The notes under the pieces: model-generated
Told to the model about the DNA's origin: nothing
What the model saw: the letters and a program-made list of their open reading frames with translations, nothing else
Databases searched by the model: none
Position numbers and translations under genes: made by a program
Origin: Caldithrix sp.
GTDB taxonomy: Bacteria; Zhuqueibacterota; Zhuqueibacteria; Thermofontimicrobiales; Sulfurfontimicrobiaceae
Assembly (NCBI GenBank): GCA_020722815.1
Contig: DYKB01000023.1
Coordinates: forward strand, 27,009 to 91,008
Length of the DNA: 64,000 bases
Direction: 5' to 3'
Shown: in pieces, positions 52,109-60,905 of the stretch
Layout of the letters: the number at the start of each line of letters is the position of its first letter
Numbering within the stretch: position 1 is the stretch's first letter

Positions 52109-53161
52109 ATGGCTCAAACATCTCGCGAGTTAGTTTCACGCTGTTTAAATTTTGAATATCCAGAACGTGTCCCGCGTGACCTCTGGATACTTCCCTGGGC
52201 GTCCATCCATTATCCGGAAACATTAAAAATGATTCAAGAAAAATTTACGCTGGATTTTGAATCACCACCCGTTGTTTATCAGCCTTCTTCGCGACGGAAA
52301 GGTGATGAATATACGCCAGGGCTTTTTATCGACGAGTGGGGGGCCGTGTTTACCAATATTCAGGCGGGAGTCATCGGCGAGGTTCGTGATCCAATCATTC
52401 AGGAAATTACCGACTGGAAGAATGTGCGACCGCCTTATGAAATTTTGCCGGCGGATTACGTAAAAGCCCGTGCAATTATCAAATATCAGCACGAAAACTC
52501 AACCAAATTCATGATTGGCGGGTGTTGTCCGCGTCCCTGGGAGCGTTATCAATTTTTACGAGGCTCCGAAAATTCAATGATTGATATTATGATGCCGGAA
52601 ACGGGTACGCTCGATCTGCTACACGCCATCCATGAATTTTATCTGAAGGAACTGGAATTCTGGGCATCGACTGCAATTGATGGCTTAACCTTCATGGATG
52701 ATTGGGGCGCGCAGAATCAACTATTAATTCCACCCCGTCTCTGGCGCGAAATTTTCAAGCCGTTATACAAAGATTACTGCGATCTGGCACATGCAAATAA
52801 TAAATTTATCTTTATGCACTCCGATGGTCATATTGCCGAAATTTATGAGGATTTAATTGAAATCGGTGTTGATGCGGTCAATTCACAGCTTTTCTGTATG
52901 AATATGGAAGATTTACAGCGTCGGGCGAAGGGTAAAATCACCTTCTGGGGCGAAATCGATCGGCAGCATGTCCTCCCCAATCCAAATCCAGCAGTCGGAA
53001 GAGAGGCAGTCCAAAAAGTCGCACAACATCTCTATGATCCATGCGGTGGCATTATCGCGCAATTTGAATTTGGCGCCGGCGCCAATCCGGATACGGCTCT
53101 TGCCATTTTCGAAGAATGGGACCGGATTCAGATGGAATATAAAATGAAAGGAAAAATTTAA
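52109..53161 (+). CDS. Uroporphyrinogen-decarboxylase-fold methyltransferase (MtaA/CmuA type)
   Basis: 350 residues. It starts SRELVSRCLNFEYPERVPRDLW, the conserved opening of UroD-fold methyltransferase-like proteins, and has the DGLTFMDDWGAQNQLLIPPRLWREIFKPLY segment and FMHSDGHIAEIYEDLIEIGVDAVN. A zinc site is likely at His of H-S-D-G and a Cys in the QLFCMN strand. The UroD Arg-rich substrate motif is not present, so haem synthesis is unlikely. Related enzymes transfer methyl groups to or from corrinoid proteins; no corrinoid protein gene is adjacent. The ATG has GAGG upstream. The CPBP protease gene starts directly at its stop. Confidence 0.88.
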   Translation: MAQTSRELVSRCLNFEYPERVPRDLWILPWASIHYPETLKMIQEKFTLDFESPPVVYQPSSRRKGDEYTPGLFIDEWGAVFTNIQAGVIGEVRDPIIQEITDWKNVRPPYEILPADYVKARAIIKYQHENSTKFMIGGCCPRPWERYQFLRGSENSMIDIMMPETGTLDLLHAIHEFYLKELEFWASTAIDGLTFMDDWGAQNQLLIPPRLWREIFKPLYKDYCDLAHANNKFIFMHSDGHIAEIYEDLIEIGVDAVNSQLFCMNMEDLQRRAKGKITFWGEIDRQHVLPNPNPAVGREAVQKVAQHLYDPCGGIIAQFEFGAGANPDTALAIFEEWDRIQMEYKMKGKI

Positions 53162-54058
53162 ATGGGCAAGAAATTCCTATTTCTGGTATATCGGGGTGAA
53201 AATCGGTGGTGGCGGTATCTGGCAGCCATTTTAGTCATTCTTATCTTTGGACAAATATTAGGGGCGATATTTCTGGGAGCCCTGGTACTTAAAGTAACTT
53301 ATGATAATGATCCCACAACCTATTTTGATCCGGTAAAAATTCGCATTGCCGGCGTGAACCCGTTACTCACTTTCATCGCGGTAAATTGCAGTTTCATCCT
53401 CCTGCTCATTGGAATTTTCATTGCGGTCCGTTTTATTCATCAGCGGTCGATCAAGACCTTATTCACCCCAGGACGGAAAATTCATTGGTCCAGAATTTTT
53501 CAGGGATTTTTATTTTTCTTCATCTTTAGTGGCATTGCATCGGTTATTGAATATTATGTATATCCCGGCAGTTACCAGCTTGTGTTTAACCTGAAAAAAT
53601 ATATCCCGTTTTTCATTGCGGCATTAATTTTTACTCCCCTGCAAACGACCGCTGAAGAAGTACTCATGCGTGGCTATGTCCTTCAGGCTACGGGTATTTG
53701 TTTTCGCAATCCATTGGTGTTGTCAATCCTGAATGGCATTATATTCGCTTCCATGCATTTACTAAATCCTGAAGCCACCCAAAATCTCTGGATGGCGATG
53801 TTAAACTATTTTGTTGTTGGCGTATTTCTCACGCTGATAACACTGAAAGCCAATGGGCTGGAATTGGCAATGGGAATTCACGCGGCAATCAATCTTTATG
53901 CTGCCACAATTGCCAATTATCAGGATTCTGCAATCGAGACTGAATCGATTTTCCTGGTGAATAAACTAAATCTTGAATTCGGTTTGGTGACACTGGTTCT
54001 GGTCTGTGTCATTTTTTATTTCACATTTTTTCCAATCAGAAGATTTTGGAAAGTGTAA
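53162..54058 (+). CDS. CPBP family intramembrane metalloprotease
   Basis: 298 residues with about eight hydrophobic segments. The Abi/CPBP motif EEVLMRG has Glu165, Glu166 and Arg170. The later segment NGIIFASMHLLNP carries the conserved His, and a third motif reads MGIHAAINL. The family includes Rce1-like prenyl-protein proteases and many bacterial members of unknown substrate. Its ATG follows the upstream stop with no gap (TTTAAATGG), so it is co-translated with the UroD-fold methyltransferase. The functional link between the two is unknown. Confidence 0.9.
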   Translation: MGKKFLFLVYRGENRWWRYLAAILVILIFGQILGAIFLGALVLKVTYDNDPTTYFDPVKIRIAGVNPLLTFIAVNCSFILLLIGIFIAVRFIHQRSIKTLFTPGRKIHWSRIFQGFLFFFIFSGIASVIEYYVYPGSYQLVFNLKKYIPFFIAALIFTPLQTTAEEVLMRGYVLQATGICFRNPLVLSILNGIIFASMHLLNPEATQNLWMAMLNYFVVGVFLTLITLKANGLELAMGIHAAINLYAATIANYQDSAIETESIFLVNKLNLEFGLVTLVLVCVIFYFTFFPIRRFWKV

Positions 54059-54092
54059 TGGATTTATCGGTCAGTAAATCCGGAAGTATTGT

Positions 54093-55151
54093 CTAATTCA
54101 CTGTTTTCGGCTTCAACAATTTTCTAATCCTCACCTGAAAAGCCTGCGCCGGATTTTTCACCATTATCTGTTGAATATCATTTTCAGTAAGTCCTTTTTC
54201 TTTTAATTTCGGGATTAAATGGGTGAAAATATCCGTAAATGGTCGAAAAGAACCTCCTCCAGGCTCCCCAACCCGGTACCAACCAGCATCATGCGAAATG
54301 AGCAGTTTTCCCAGTAACTTTTTTTCTTTCAAATTAAGGATGCTCTTTACATATTTCTGAAGTTGAATAGAGTCTGCCTTGACATTATCTAACGAAATCC
54401 AGGCACCTTTTTGTGCGGCTGTCACGTGCGCTGAATCAGTTCCCCGTTGGGCATGCACCCAAACAAAAGCTTCCGGTGCAACGCCTTCCTTTTCCAAAAT
54501 TGATAGTTGTTGGAATGCCGGTGCTTCAGGACCAGTATGGGAAACAATCGTCAGGCCGGTCTTTAAGTGCGTTTTCGCGGCTGCCCGAATTAATTTTTGA
54601 TGAATTGGTGAAAGCTCAGCATCCCGATCGACAGCAATTTTAATAAATCCTGGTTTGATACCTGTCTCTTCAATGCCATTCTCCCATTCGTTTATCCAAC
54701 GGGTGGCCAGTTCTTCCGGGGATTCCGTCGTTACGAAATCTGGTAAAAATTTATTTTCCATCGCCCCGTAAAAACCAGTATTGGTCAAAATATTTAATCC
54801 ACTTTGTTCACTTAACATGGTCATTAAAATTGGATCACGCCCCAGATAGGCAGGGGTACATTCAAACAGCGTTTTCACATCATATTTTTTAATTTCCAAT
54901 AAAAAGGGCAAAACCTTTGTAATGACCTCTTCCCTGTTCCACCGATGGTAACCGGTACTATCAGCACCGATAAAATCGACCAGCAAGTGCTCATGCGTTA
55001 AAGTTAAGCCCATTTCAGATGCTGGAAGCGCACCTTTTACTGTCATGATATTTCCTGTATTTCTTGCACAATACACCCAAAATAATCCAAGCAGAGAAAC
55101 AACCATAAACCAAATACTTTTCGTAGATGGTGATAATTTAAATTTCCTCAC
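54093..55151 (-). CDS. Phosphotriesterase-family amidohydrolase, membrane-anchored or exported
   Basis: 352 residues. A hydrophobic segment at 12-27 follows a basic start, so it is exported or anchored; a Cys at 28 is preceded by WVY, a poor lipobox. The metal site begins with THEHLL (His53 and His55). A bridging Lys probably lies in GFIKIAVD, followed by VSHTG, VWVHAQ and ISHDAG. These match phosphotriesterase-related hydrolases and lactonases. GTG start with GGAGGTCGAAA before it. It is transcribed convergently with the CPBP gene. A second UroD-fold protein lies 87 bases upstream on the same strand, probably as part of the same unit. Confidence 0.88.
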   Translation of the reverse strand: MRKFKLSPSTKSIWFMVVSLLGLFWVYCARNTGNIMTVKGALPASEMGLTLTHEHLLVDFIGADSTGYHRWNREEVITKVLPFLLEIKKYDVKTLFECTPAYLGRDPILMTMLSEQSGLNILTNTGFYGAMENKFLPDFVTTESPEELATRWINEWENGIEETGIKPGFIKIAVDRDAELSPIHQKLIRAAAKTHLKTGLTIVSHTGPEAPAFQQLSILEKEGVAPEAFVWVHAQRGTDSAHVTAAQKGAWISLDNVKADSIQLQKYVKSILNLKEKKLLGKLLISHDAGWYRVGEPGGGSFRPFTDIFTHLIPKLKEKGLTENDIQQIMVKNPAQAFQVRIRKLLKPKTVN

Positions 55152-55237
55152 TTTCGACCTCCATCGTCGTTAAAATACGAATACTAACCAGGAAATTGAA
55201 TTCCGAATGAAAAATGTTAAGTCGGTACTTTCAATCA

Positions 55238-56203
55238 TTATTTTCGAAAACTGATATATTCACCCACTTTCTTAACGATTTCAGGATTCGCCTCGAACGG
55301 GAGAACGCCAGTTCCAATGCAAACTTTTTTTCGGTTTCGGGCCAGGCCTATCACTCGATCAGCTTCTGCATAGCTAATTTGAACGTCATCGCCAGTTAAT
55401 GTCGCCGGATTCATATTGATTCGCACCATTACATCGGGATAGGCAGCAATCTTCTGCATAAAATCAGCCTGATCCGTTTCCGAAGGACAAATCACATAAC
55501 CCGTTTCTGTTTGAAGAATATCGTCAATAATAGGCGCCGTATTACCACCAATAATACATGCCACCGGATGCCCAACTAATTCAGCAGCCTTAAAAATCAT
55601 CCGCTTTAAAGCAGGAAGCTCAATATCACGAAAAAGTTCTGGTGAAATCAACGGGGGAGTTGCGGCTGATTCGAAAAATGTAATGTCCAGACCATTTTCA
55701 ACTATTTCGCGACAAAAATTGACCTGCCCTGACACAATCTGCTGCAATGCCTTTTGAACCATTTCCGGTTGCAAAATTATTTCCATAAGTAACGTTTCAA
55801 ACCCAACCAGGTTACTCAGGATAGAGAATGGTCCACTCACCGGAACCCGGACATCGGCTGATGGCAATTTGCCTTTCAGGTGTCGCGCAGCTTCGATAAC
55901 CATTGGAATCCGACCAGCCACTTTTGGATTTAAAAGCGGGAGATCAATCACTTCCAGGAGCGTTTGGAAGGGGTGAACATTTATTGCCGGAATATCATTC
56001 TCATCCGGTTTATCAATTTGAGCGCCCAGAGCCTCTGGTTCAAGATTGTAGACATCGATTCCCACTACGATTGGTTGGTGATGATAAAATTCCCAGGCGC
56101 GTGCATGAGCCTGAATGAGCAATTCCGGCTCTCGCGACACGTCCCAAGGCGATCTGTTGACAAATCGGGCAGCGTGTTCATAAACGGCAGGCATGAAGTC
56201 CAT
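55238..56203 (-). CDS. Second uroporphyrinogen-decarboxylase-fold methyltransferase-like protein
   Basis: 321 residues from the ATG at 56203, which has AGAGGAA six bases upstream. A longer frame to 56224 lacks a site. The barrel contains VRVPVSGPFSILSNLVGFETLLMEI, FFESAATPPLISPELFRDIELPALKRMI and a GHPVACIIGGNTAPIIDDIL segment. The last two carry the Cys and His positions used for zinc in MtaA-type proteins. It belongs to the same superfamily as the 52109 gene but is not a close copy. No corrinoid partner lies nearby. It is 86 bases upstream of the phosphotriesterase gene. Confidence 0.85.
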   Translation of the reverse strand: MDFMPAVYEHAARFVNRSPWDVSREPELLIQAHARAWEFYHHQPIVVGIDVYNLEPEALGAQIDKPDENDIPAINVHPFQTLLEVIDLPLLNPKVAGRIPMVIEAARHLKGKLPSADVRVPVSGPFSILSNLVGFETLLMEIILQPEMVQKALQQIVSGQVNFCREIVENGLDITFFESAATPPLISPELFRDIELPALKRMIFKAAELVGHPVACIIGGNTAPIIDDILQTETGYVICPSETDQADFMQKIAAYPDVMVRINMNPATLTGDDVQISYAEADRVIGLARNRKKVCIGTGVLPFEANPEIVKKVGEYISFRK

Positions 56204-56224
56204 AATATTTCCTCTTCTAGTCAA

Positions 56225-57024
56225 AAATTGATTATTTTAGAAACACAAATAAAACCACAAATTTCGCAGATTTATCGATGTGTAATCTGCGAAATCGGTG
56301 GTTATATCTCATCCTTATTATACAACATATTTTTACATAAAAAGTAGCCTTTGAAAAATCAAAAATCCTTGTTTATAAATTGTCTTCCCTATTAACAGAT
56401 TTTTCTACTGTACACTTTTTTATCCATCTTCTTTAAGCTACACGAATTACCTTCACCCCGACCCTCTCCCAATGGGCTGATCTTGACCCACATTTGGGTA
56501 CTGAACACGGGGGAATGGCTAATCCTCCTGAGGGTAAACCCTCAGGCTCAAGGATTCAAGGACGCAAAAGCGTCCTGGGGATTCTGAGCATCCTCTAGGA
56601 TGCTTGTATATTTTTAGCCTGCGGATTTATCCGTAGGCGATTGATTGCACTGGAAGAGGGCGTAGCTATTTCTTCTCCCCTTAGGGGAGAGGATTTTGCA
56701 TCATCAAAAAGTGTACGGTCGCAAATAACAGCTAAATACCAAACTATAGAATAAGCAGATTCCAGGCAAAAAGTCAAGTAAAAAAATTATGAATTGATAT
56801 TCAGACCGGTTATGGACTTCACAAATGCCAGACCATTGAAGCCTTCACCTGGCATATTAATTGCTTTCCCCCTGACTTTTTCTAACACGAATATCATCAA
56901 TCGATTTTAAACTCGCTCTATAACACAATTGAACACAAAATCAGGAAATTTATTTATTAAAAGTATAAAAAAATGAGACACTCATTTTCAAGATGAAACT
57001 GTTTTAATGAGAAAGGATTCTAAA
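56225..57024. other. Intergenic region with a family B repeat
   Basis: About 0.8 kb with a repeat at 56406-56723. A second AATCTGCGAAAT/ATTTCGCAGATT palindrome lies at 56255-56300. AAAGGA just upstream of 57025 serves the next gene. No protein-coding frame is supported. Confidence 0.5.
56406..56723. mobile_element. Family B MITE-like repeat, copy 1 (about 318 bp)
   Basis: Arms CTACTGTACACTTTTTTAT and ATCAAAAAGTGTACGGTCG are inverted. The interior carries CTCTCCCAATGGG / CCCCTTAGGGGAGAGG, the hallmark words of this family, and a stem GGACGCAAAAGCGTCC. Confidence 0.7.
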
Positions 57025-57960
57025 ATGCATGTATTAATCACCGGTTCAAGTGGACAGATCGGTACCAATCTGGCTCAGCATCTCATGAAGCGTGGCGATA
57101 CCGTCGAGGGAGTTGATATTCGCCCGAATACCTGGACAGATGAAATTAATTACAAAATTTTAAATTTGATTGATGTCACGCGTGGCGTGAAAAAACTGGA
57201 ACTGGAAGCCCGACCCGATGTCGTCGTCCATCTGGCTGCTCATGCGAAAGTATTTGAACTGGTAAAAAATCCAGCCCGGGCACTGGAAAATGTGGAAATG
57301 CTTTTTGGCGTACTGGAATATTGTCGATTGAATAACATCCCTATCATTTTTGCCAGTTCTCGCGAAGTGTATGGCGATATTCATCATTTAATTACGCATG
57401 AAAAAGTCGCCGATTTTGTCGTGGCCGAGAGCCCCTATTCTGCCAGTAAAATCAGTGGCGAAGCGATGATTTACTCATATTTTCAATGCTACAAACTGCC
57501 CCATCTGGTTTTTCGGTTTAGCAATGTTTATGGCCGCTATGATTGTGATCTCGAACGAATGGAACGGGTGATTCCATTATTTATTAAAAAAATAGCAGAT
57601 GAACAACCGATTAAAGTTTTTGGACGAAATAAAGTGCTTGATTTTACCTATATCGATGATTGTGTTCATGGTATTATCGCCGGCATCGATAAAGTCGTCA
57701 CTGGTGAAATTCAGCGCGAAACAATTAACCTGGCTTATGGACGCGGAAATTCACTGGAAGATCTCGTAAATATCATTGCCCTGGCGCTCCAAAAGGAACC
57801 GCGCGTGGAATATCTTCCATCCCGTCCGGGTGAGGTGACGTATTATGTTGCTGACATTACCAAAGCGCGTACTTTATTGAATTATAATCCGGAAACACCG
57901 ATGTCTTATGGCTTACGAAAAAGTATTCAGTGGCAAAAAGAAATGGGTATCATAAAATAA
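57025..57960 (+). CDS. NAD-dependent epimerase/dehydratase (extended SDR)
   Basis: 311 residues from the ATG at 57025, with AAAGGA seven bases before it. The Rossmann motif is MHVLITGSSGQIGTNLAQHL, and the catalytic part has FASSREVYGD, then SPYSASKISGEAM (Y-x-x-x-K). The FRFSNVYGRYD and RPGEVTYYVADITKA segments are typical of nucleotide-sugar 4-epimerases and dehydratases. The substrate is likely a UDP- or dTDP-sugar for surface polysaccharide. It ends at a Rho-independent terminator. No other sugar-nucleotide gene is nearby. Confidence 0.9.
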   Translation: MHVLITGSSGQIGTNLAQHLMKRGDTVEGVDIRPNTWTDEINYKILNLIDVTRGVKKLELEARPDVVVHLAAHAKVFELVKNPARALENVEMLFGVLEYCRLNNIPIIFASSREVYGDIHHLITHEKVADFVVAESPYSASKISGEAMIYSYFQCYKLPHLVFRFSNVYGRYDCDLERMERVIPLFIKKIADEQPIKVFGRNKVLDFTYIDDCVHGIIAGIDKVVTGEIQRETINLAYGRGNSLEDLVNIIALALQKEPRVEYLPSRPGEVTYYVADITKARTLLNYNPETPMSYGLRKSIQWQKEMGIIK

Positions 57961-57986
57961 GCATAGAAATTTCAATAACTTCAAAG

Positions 57987-58016
57987 AGCGTGGTTTGTTT
58001 GAGCCACGCTTTTTTA
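57987..58016 (+). terminator. Rho-independent terminator of the epimerase gene
   Basis: AGCGTGG (57987) and CCACGCT (to 58010) pair around a 10-base loop, followed by six T residues. It lies 26 bases after the stop. Confidence 0.9.
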
Positions 58017-58580
58017 TTGGCAAAAAATCATTTCCCCGAAAACTGATTCCTGAAAATCTCTTTAAAATGCTTGATTTTTAATTTTTTTCCTTTATCTTTT
58101 CACTAACGTACACTTTTTGATTCGTCAAAGCCTGTTCTCACCCTAGTCCTCTCCCAGGGTAAGAGGGAATCGCTACGCCATTTCCATTTGGGCTGATCGT
58201 GTCCCATATCTTCTCCTGGACACGGGGAGATGACGAATTTCCCTTCTCCATTGTGTTAGGGAAGGAGCCAGGGGATGGGCAAAGAAGGATGCGGACATAA
58301 CAAAGAAATATTTTTTGAATTAAATTTATCATGACGAAGATAAAAGTTAAATTTTATTTCTATCAACATTATTTTCTAACCCATCCCCCAACCCCTTCCC
58401 TCAAATCAGGGAAAGGAAGTGGCCACTTCCCCGTGTCCAGTAACGCGATGGGGGTCAAGATCAGCCCTTTGGGAGAGGGTTGGGGTGAGGGTCACCAGTG
58501 GAGTTTAACGATGATTTATAAAAAAATGAACGGTAGTGAATATTAATTGTATTAAATTAACCGAGGCAATATTTATTCAA
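58017..58580. other. Intergenic region largely made of a family B repeat
   Basis: Apart from the repeat (58101-58538) nothing is visible. The promoter of the CotH gene must lie in or after the repeat. Confidence 0.5.
58101..58538. mobile_element. Family B MITE-like repeat, copy 2 (about 438 bp)
   Basis: Arms CACTAACGTACACTTTTTGAT and ATAAAAAAATGAACGGTAGTG are inverted. GGGAGAGGGTTGGGGTGAGGG near the right arm is nearly identical to GGGAGAGGATTGGGGTGAGGG in copy 3. Several CCTTCCC/GGGAAGG pairs lie inside, so this copy may be two nested elements. Confidence 0.72.
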
Positions 58581-60209
58581 ATGACCTGCAAAAAATTCAA
58601 ACTCCTGTGCTATATAATCCTGCTATTGATTTATCCGTTGCCAAATTATCTTTTCGGAACTTCTGTAAATGGCACGCTGGAATTCACTTCCTCCAACTGG
58701 CCAATTGTGGTGATTGATACCCATGGTGAACGAATTGTTGATGAGCGACGTATTGTGGCAACGATGGGCATTATCGACAATGGTGATGGAAAACGGAATT
58801 TTTTATCGGATCCATTTAATGGCTATAACGGCCCAATTGCCATCGAGCTGCGGGGAAGTTCTTCGATGTCTTATCCCAAACCACAATATCGCCTGGAAAC
58901 TCAGGATTGGCTGGGCAATAATTTAAATGTCATCCTGCTTGGAATGCCTGCTGAAAACGACTGGATTCTTTACGGACCCTATATTGATCGATCTCTCATC
59001 CGAAATGTGCTTGCCTATAAATTCTCGCATTTGATGGGACGCTATGCCAGTCGCACGCATTTCTGTGAATTGGTGTTGAATGGGGACTATCGGGGACTCT
59101 ACATCCTGATGGAAAAAATCAAACGGGATAAAAATCGCGTTGATATCGCAAAATTGGATTCACTCGATATTCAGGGAGAAGCCGTTACAGGTGGTTATAT
59201 CATCAAAATAGATAAACAGGATGGTGAAAATGTCGGTGGCTGGCACTCGAAACGCGGCGTTGGTTATCAGTACCACTATCCCGCAGCCGATGAAATCCTT
59301 CCGGCCCAAAAATCTTATATCCGAAATTTTATGGAACAATTCGAAACCGTGATGGCCAGTTCCCAGCGAAATGATCCGCAAAATGGTTTTCAGAAATATA
59401 TTGACCTGGATTCTTTTGTCGATCATTTCCTGCTCAATGAATTTTTCAAGAACATCGATGCCTATCGCATCAGCGCTTTCCTGCATAAAGATCGGGATAA
59501 GAATGATGGTAAATTAAAAGCCGGCCCAATCTGGGATTTTAATCTCAGCATGGGAAGAACATGGTTTCAGGAAGATGCGCTTCGATTTGATGAATGGGAA
59601 ATTCATCATAATTCCTACAAACCAAATGACTCACCAAAGGTTCCTTTTTGGTGGGAAATTTTGGGACATACGTCAGCATTTGCTACCAGCGCACAGGAAC
59701 GATGGTGGGCACTGCGAAAAACGATTTTCACGCCCAATTATTTATTTAATGTGATCGACTCGCTCACCAGTATTATTCAGGAAGCCCGAATTCGTAACTT
59801 TGAACGTTGGCCGGGTTCGGGGAGTAATGACGACTATGCCCGGGAAATTCAGATCTTAAAATGGTGGCTTGTCCAGCGCATGAACTGGATCGATTCAAAT
59901 ATTTCAAAATTAACACCTGTCGCGCCAGATTCACCTGGTATTGGGACTGACTACGCACTGGAGCAAAACTATCCCAATCCGTTTAATGCAACCACCCTGA
60001 TTCGGTTTTATCTTTCAAAAACAGCGACGGTCGAACTCACCATCTTTGATGTGCGGGGACAGACGGTGGAAACCGGCCTATATCGCGTATTTTCCGCCGG
60101 CTCCCATTCATATAAATTTGATGCGAATGAACTTCCACCAGGACTTTACCTCTATCAACTCAAAATTGATAACTTTCGCGCGAGTCGTAAGATGTTGTTA
60201 TTAAAATGA
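58581..60209 (+). CDS. CotH-kinase family protein with type IX secretion sorting domain
   Basis: 542 residues from the ATG at 58581. A hydrophobic signal segment (about 6-27) follows KKFK. The CotH domain (about 60-400) has IELRGSSSMSYPKPQYRLE, YIDRSLIRNVLAYKF, LVLNGDYRGLYILMEKIKRDKNRV and GPIWDFNLSMG. The last 80 residues are a Por-type sorting domain: NYPNPFNATTLIRF, VELTIFDVRGQ, GLYLYQLK and a terminal KMLLLK. Such domains direct export by T9SS across the outer membrane and are then removed. CotH-family proteins phosphorylate coat or surface proteins, or act in cellulosomes; kinase activity here is unproved. It is monocistronic. Confidence 0.92.
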   Translation: MTCKKFKLLCYIILLLIYPLPNYLFGTSVNGTLEFTSSNWPIVVIDTHGERIVDERRIVATMGIIDNGDGKRNFLSDPFNGYNGPIAIELRGSSSMSYPKPQYRLETQDWLGNNLNVILLGMPAENDWILYGPYIDRSLIRNVLAYKFSHLMGRYASRTHFCELVLNGDYRGLYILMEKIKRDKNRVDIAKLDSLDIQGEAVTGGYIIKIDKQDGENVGGWHSKRGVGYQYHYPAADEILPAQKSYIRNFMEQFETVMASSQRNDPQNGFQKYIDLDSFVDHFLLNEFFKNIDAYRISAFLHKDRDKNDGKLKAGPIWDFNLSMGRTWFQEDALRFDEWEIHHNSYKPNDSPKVPFWWEILGHTSAFATSAQERWWALRKTIFTPNYLFNVIDSLTSIIQEARIRNFERWPGSGSNDDYAREIQILKWWLVQRMNWIDSNISKLTPVAPDSPGIGTDYALEQNYPNPFNATTLIRFYLSKTATVELTIFDVRGQTVETGLYRVFSAGSHSYKFDANELPPGLYLYQLKIDNFRASRKMLLLK

Positions 60210-60210
60210 G

Positions 60211-60507
60211 TTAAGCTTCATTAAACAGCCGTGCAAACCCCGGATATGGCTTCAGCGGAATAATTTCAAAATCGATTAGATTGGCTTCAACAAGCGGTAA
60301 TTCTTGAAGAATATCCATGGCTTCTTCCCTATCCAAACATTCCCGGATCAAAACCGCACTCGATTGATCCGTACGAAAATAAATCTCCCGAATAAAACCA
60401 GTCGGATACAATTCCCACACTTTTCGGGCTTCGGCGGCTAAAAGTTCTGGTGTAAACATTTCTTTGGTTACACCGGAGAGTTCCTTTTCAATAGCGATAA
60501 TTTTCAT
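60211..60507 (-). CDS. Small YciI/dimeric alpha-beta barrel-like protein
   Basis: 98 residues from the ATG at 60507, preceded by AAGGA. The pattern MKIIAIEKEL, then a helix KVWELYPTGFIREIYFR, ending with SSAVLIRECLDREEAMDILQELPLV and IPLKPYPGFARLF, fits a dimeric alpha-beta barrel of the YciI or muconolactone-isomerase-like type. No catalytic residues are certain. The gene ends one base after the CotH stop on the opposite strand (60209 and 60211), so the two converge tightly. Confidence 0.75.
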   Translation of the reverse strand: MKIIAIEKELSGVTKEMFTPELLAAEARKVWELYPTGFIREIYFRTDQSSAVLIRECLDREEAMDILQELPLVEANLIDFEIIPLKPYPGFARLFNEA

Positions 60508-60526
60508 AATGAAATCCTTTATTAAG

Positions 60527-60681
60527 CTACTGCACACTTTATAATTTCGCCAGCGCTGACCCCTCTCACCTTGACCCTCTTCCCCTAGGGGGGAATAGCT
60601 ACACCTTCTCCCTTTGGGAGAGGATTGGGGTGAGGGTCACCAATGTGGTTTAAAGAAGATTTATAAAAAAGTGCATGGTAG
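60527..60681. mobile_element. Family B MITE-like repeat, copy 3 (about 155 bp)
   Basis: Arms CTACTGCACACTTTATAAT and ATAAAAAAGTGCATGGTAG are inverted. The interior has CCCCTAGGGG and GGGAGAGGATTGGGG. This is the shortest and most compact of the three copies. Confidence 0.75.
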
Positions 60682-60905
60682 TATTACAACGTTAAGTTTA
60701 AAAACTCATAAAATCTGTAATTCTGAAGTTGAAATTAATGATGTTCACAATCAATTCAAAACATTAAAAATTTCCATTTTAGAATTCCAGGTAAAATATA
60801 AAGTGATTTTTTAATTATCGCAACGACTTATGCCACAGATTTCACAGAACTAAAATCTGAAACACTCTTGTAATCTGTGGTGACTTTAAAAAATTTTCAT
60901 TCAGA
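60682..60905. other. Intergenic remainder with a family A end and a palindrome
   Basis: ATTTCCATTTTAGAATTCCAGG at 60770-60791 is a lone right arm of family A. TTAAACATT-like AT-rich DNA follows, then a CCACAGATT/AATCTGTGG palindrome (60830-60885). A 66-codon plus-strand frame over this area is a repeat artefact. Confidence 0.5.

Noticed and set aside
52109..53161. Haem-biosynthesis uroporphyrinogen decarboxylase (HemE)
   Set aside because: The Arg-rich N-terminal substrate motif of HemE is missing and the opening matches methyltransferase-type relatives.
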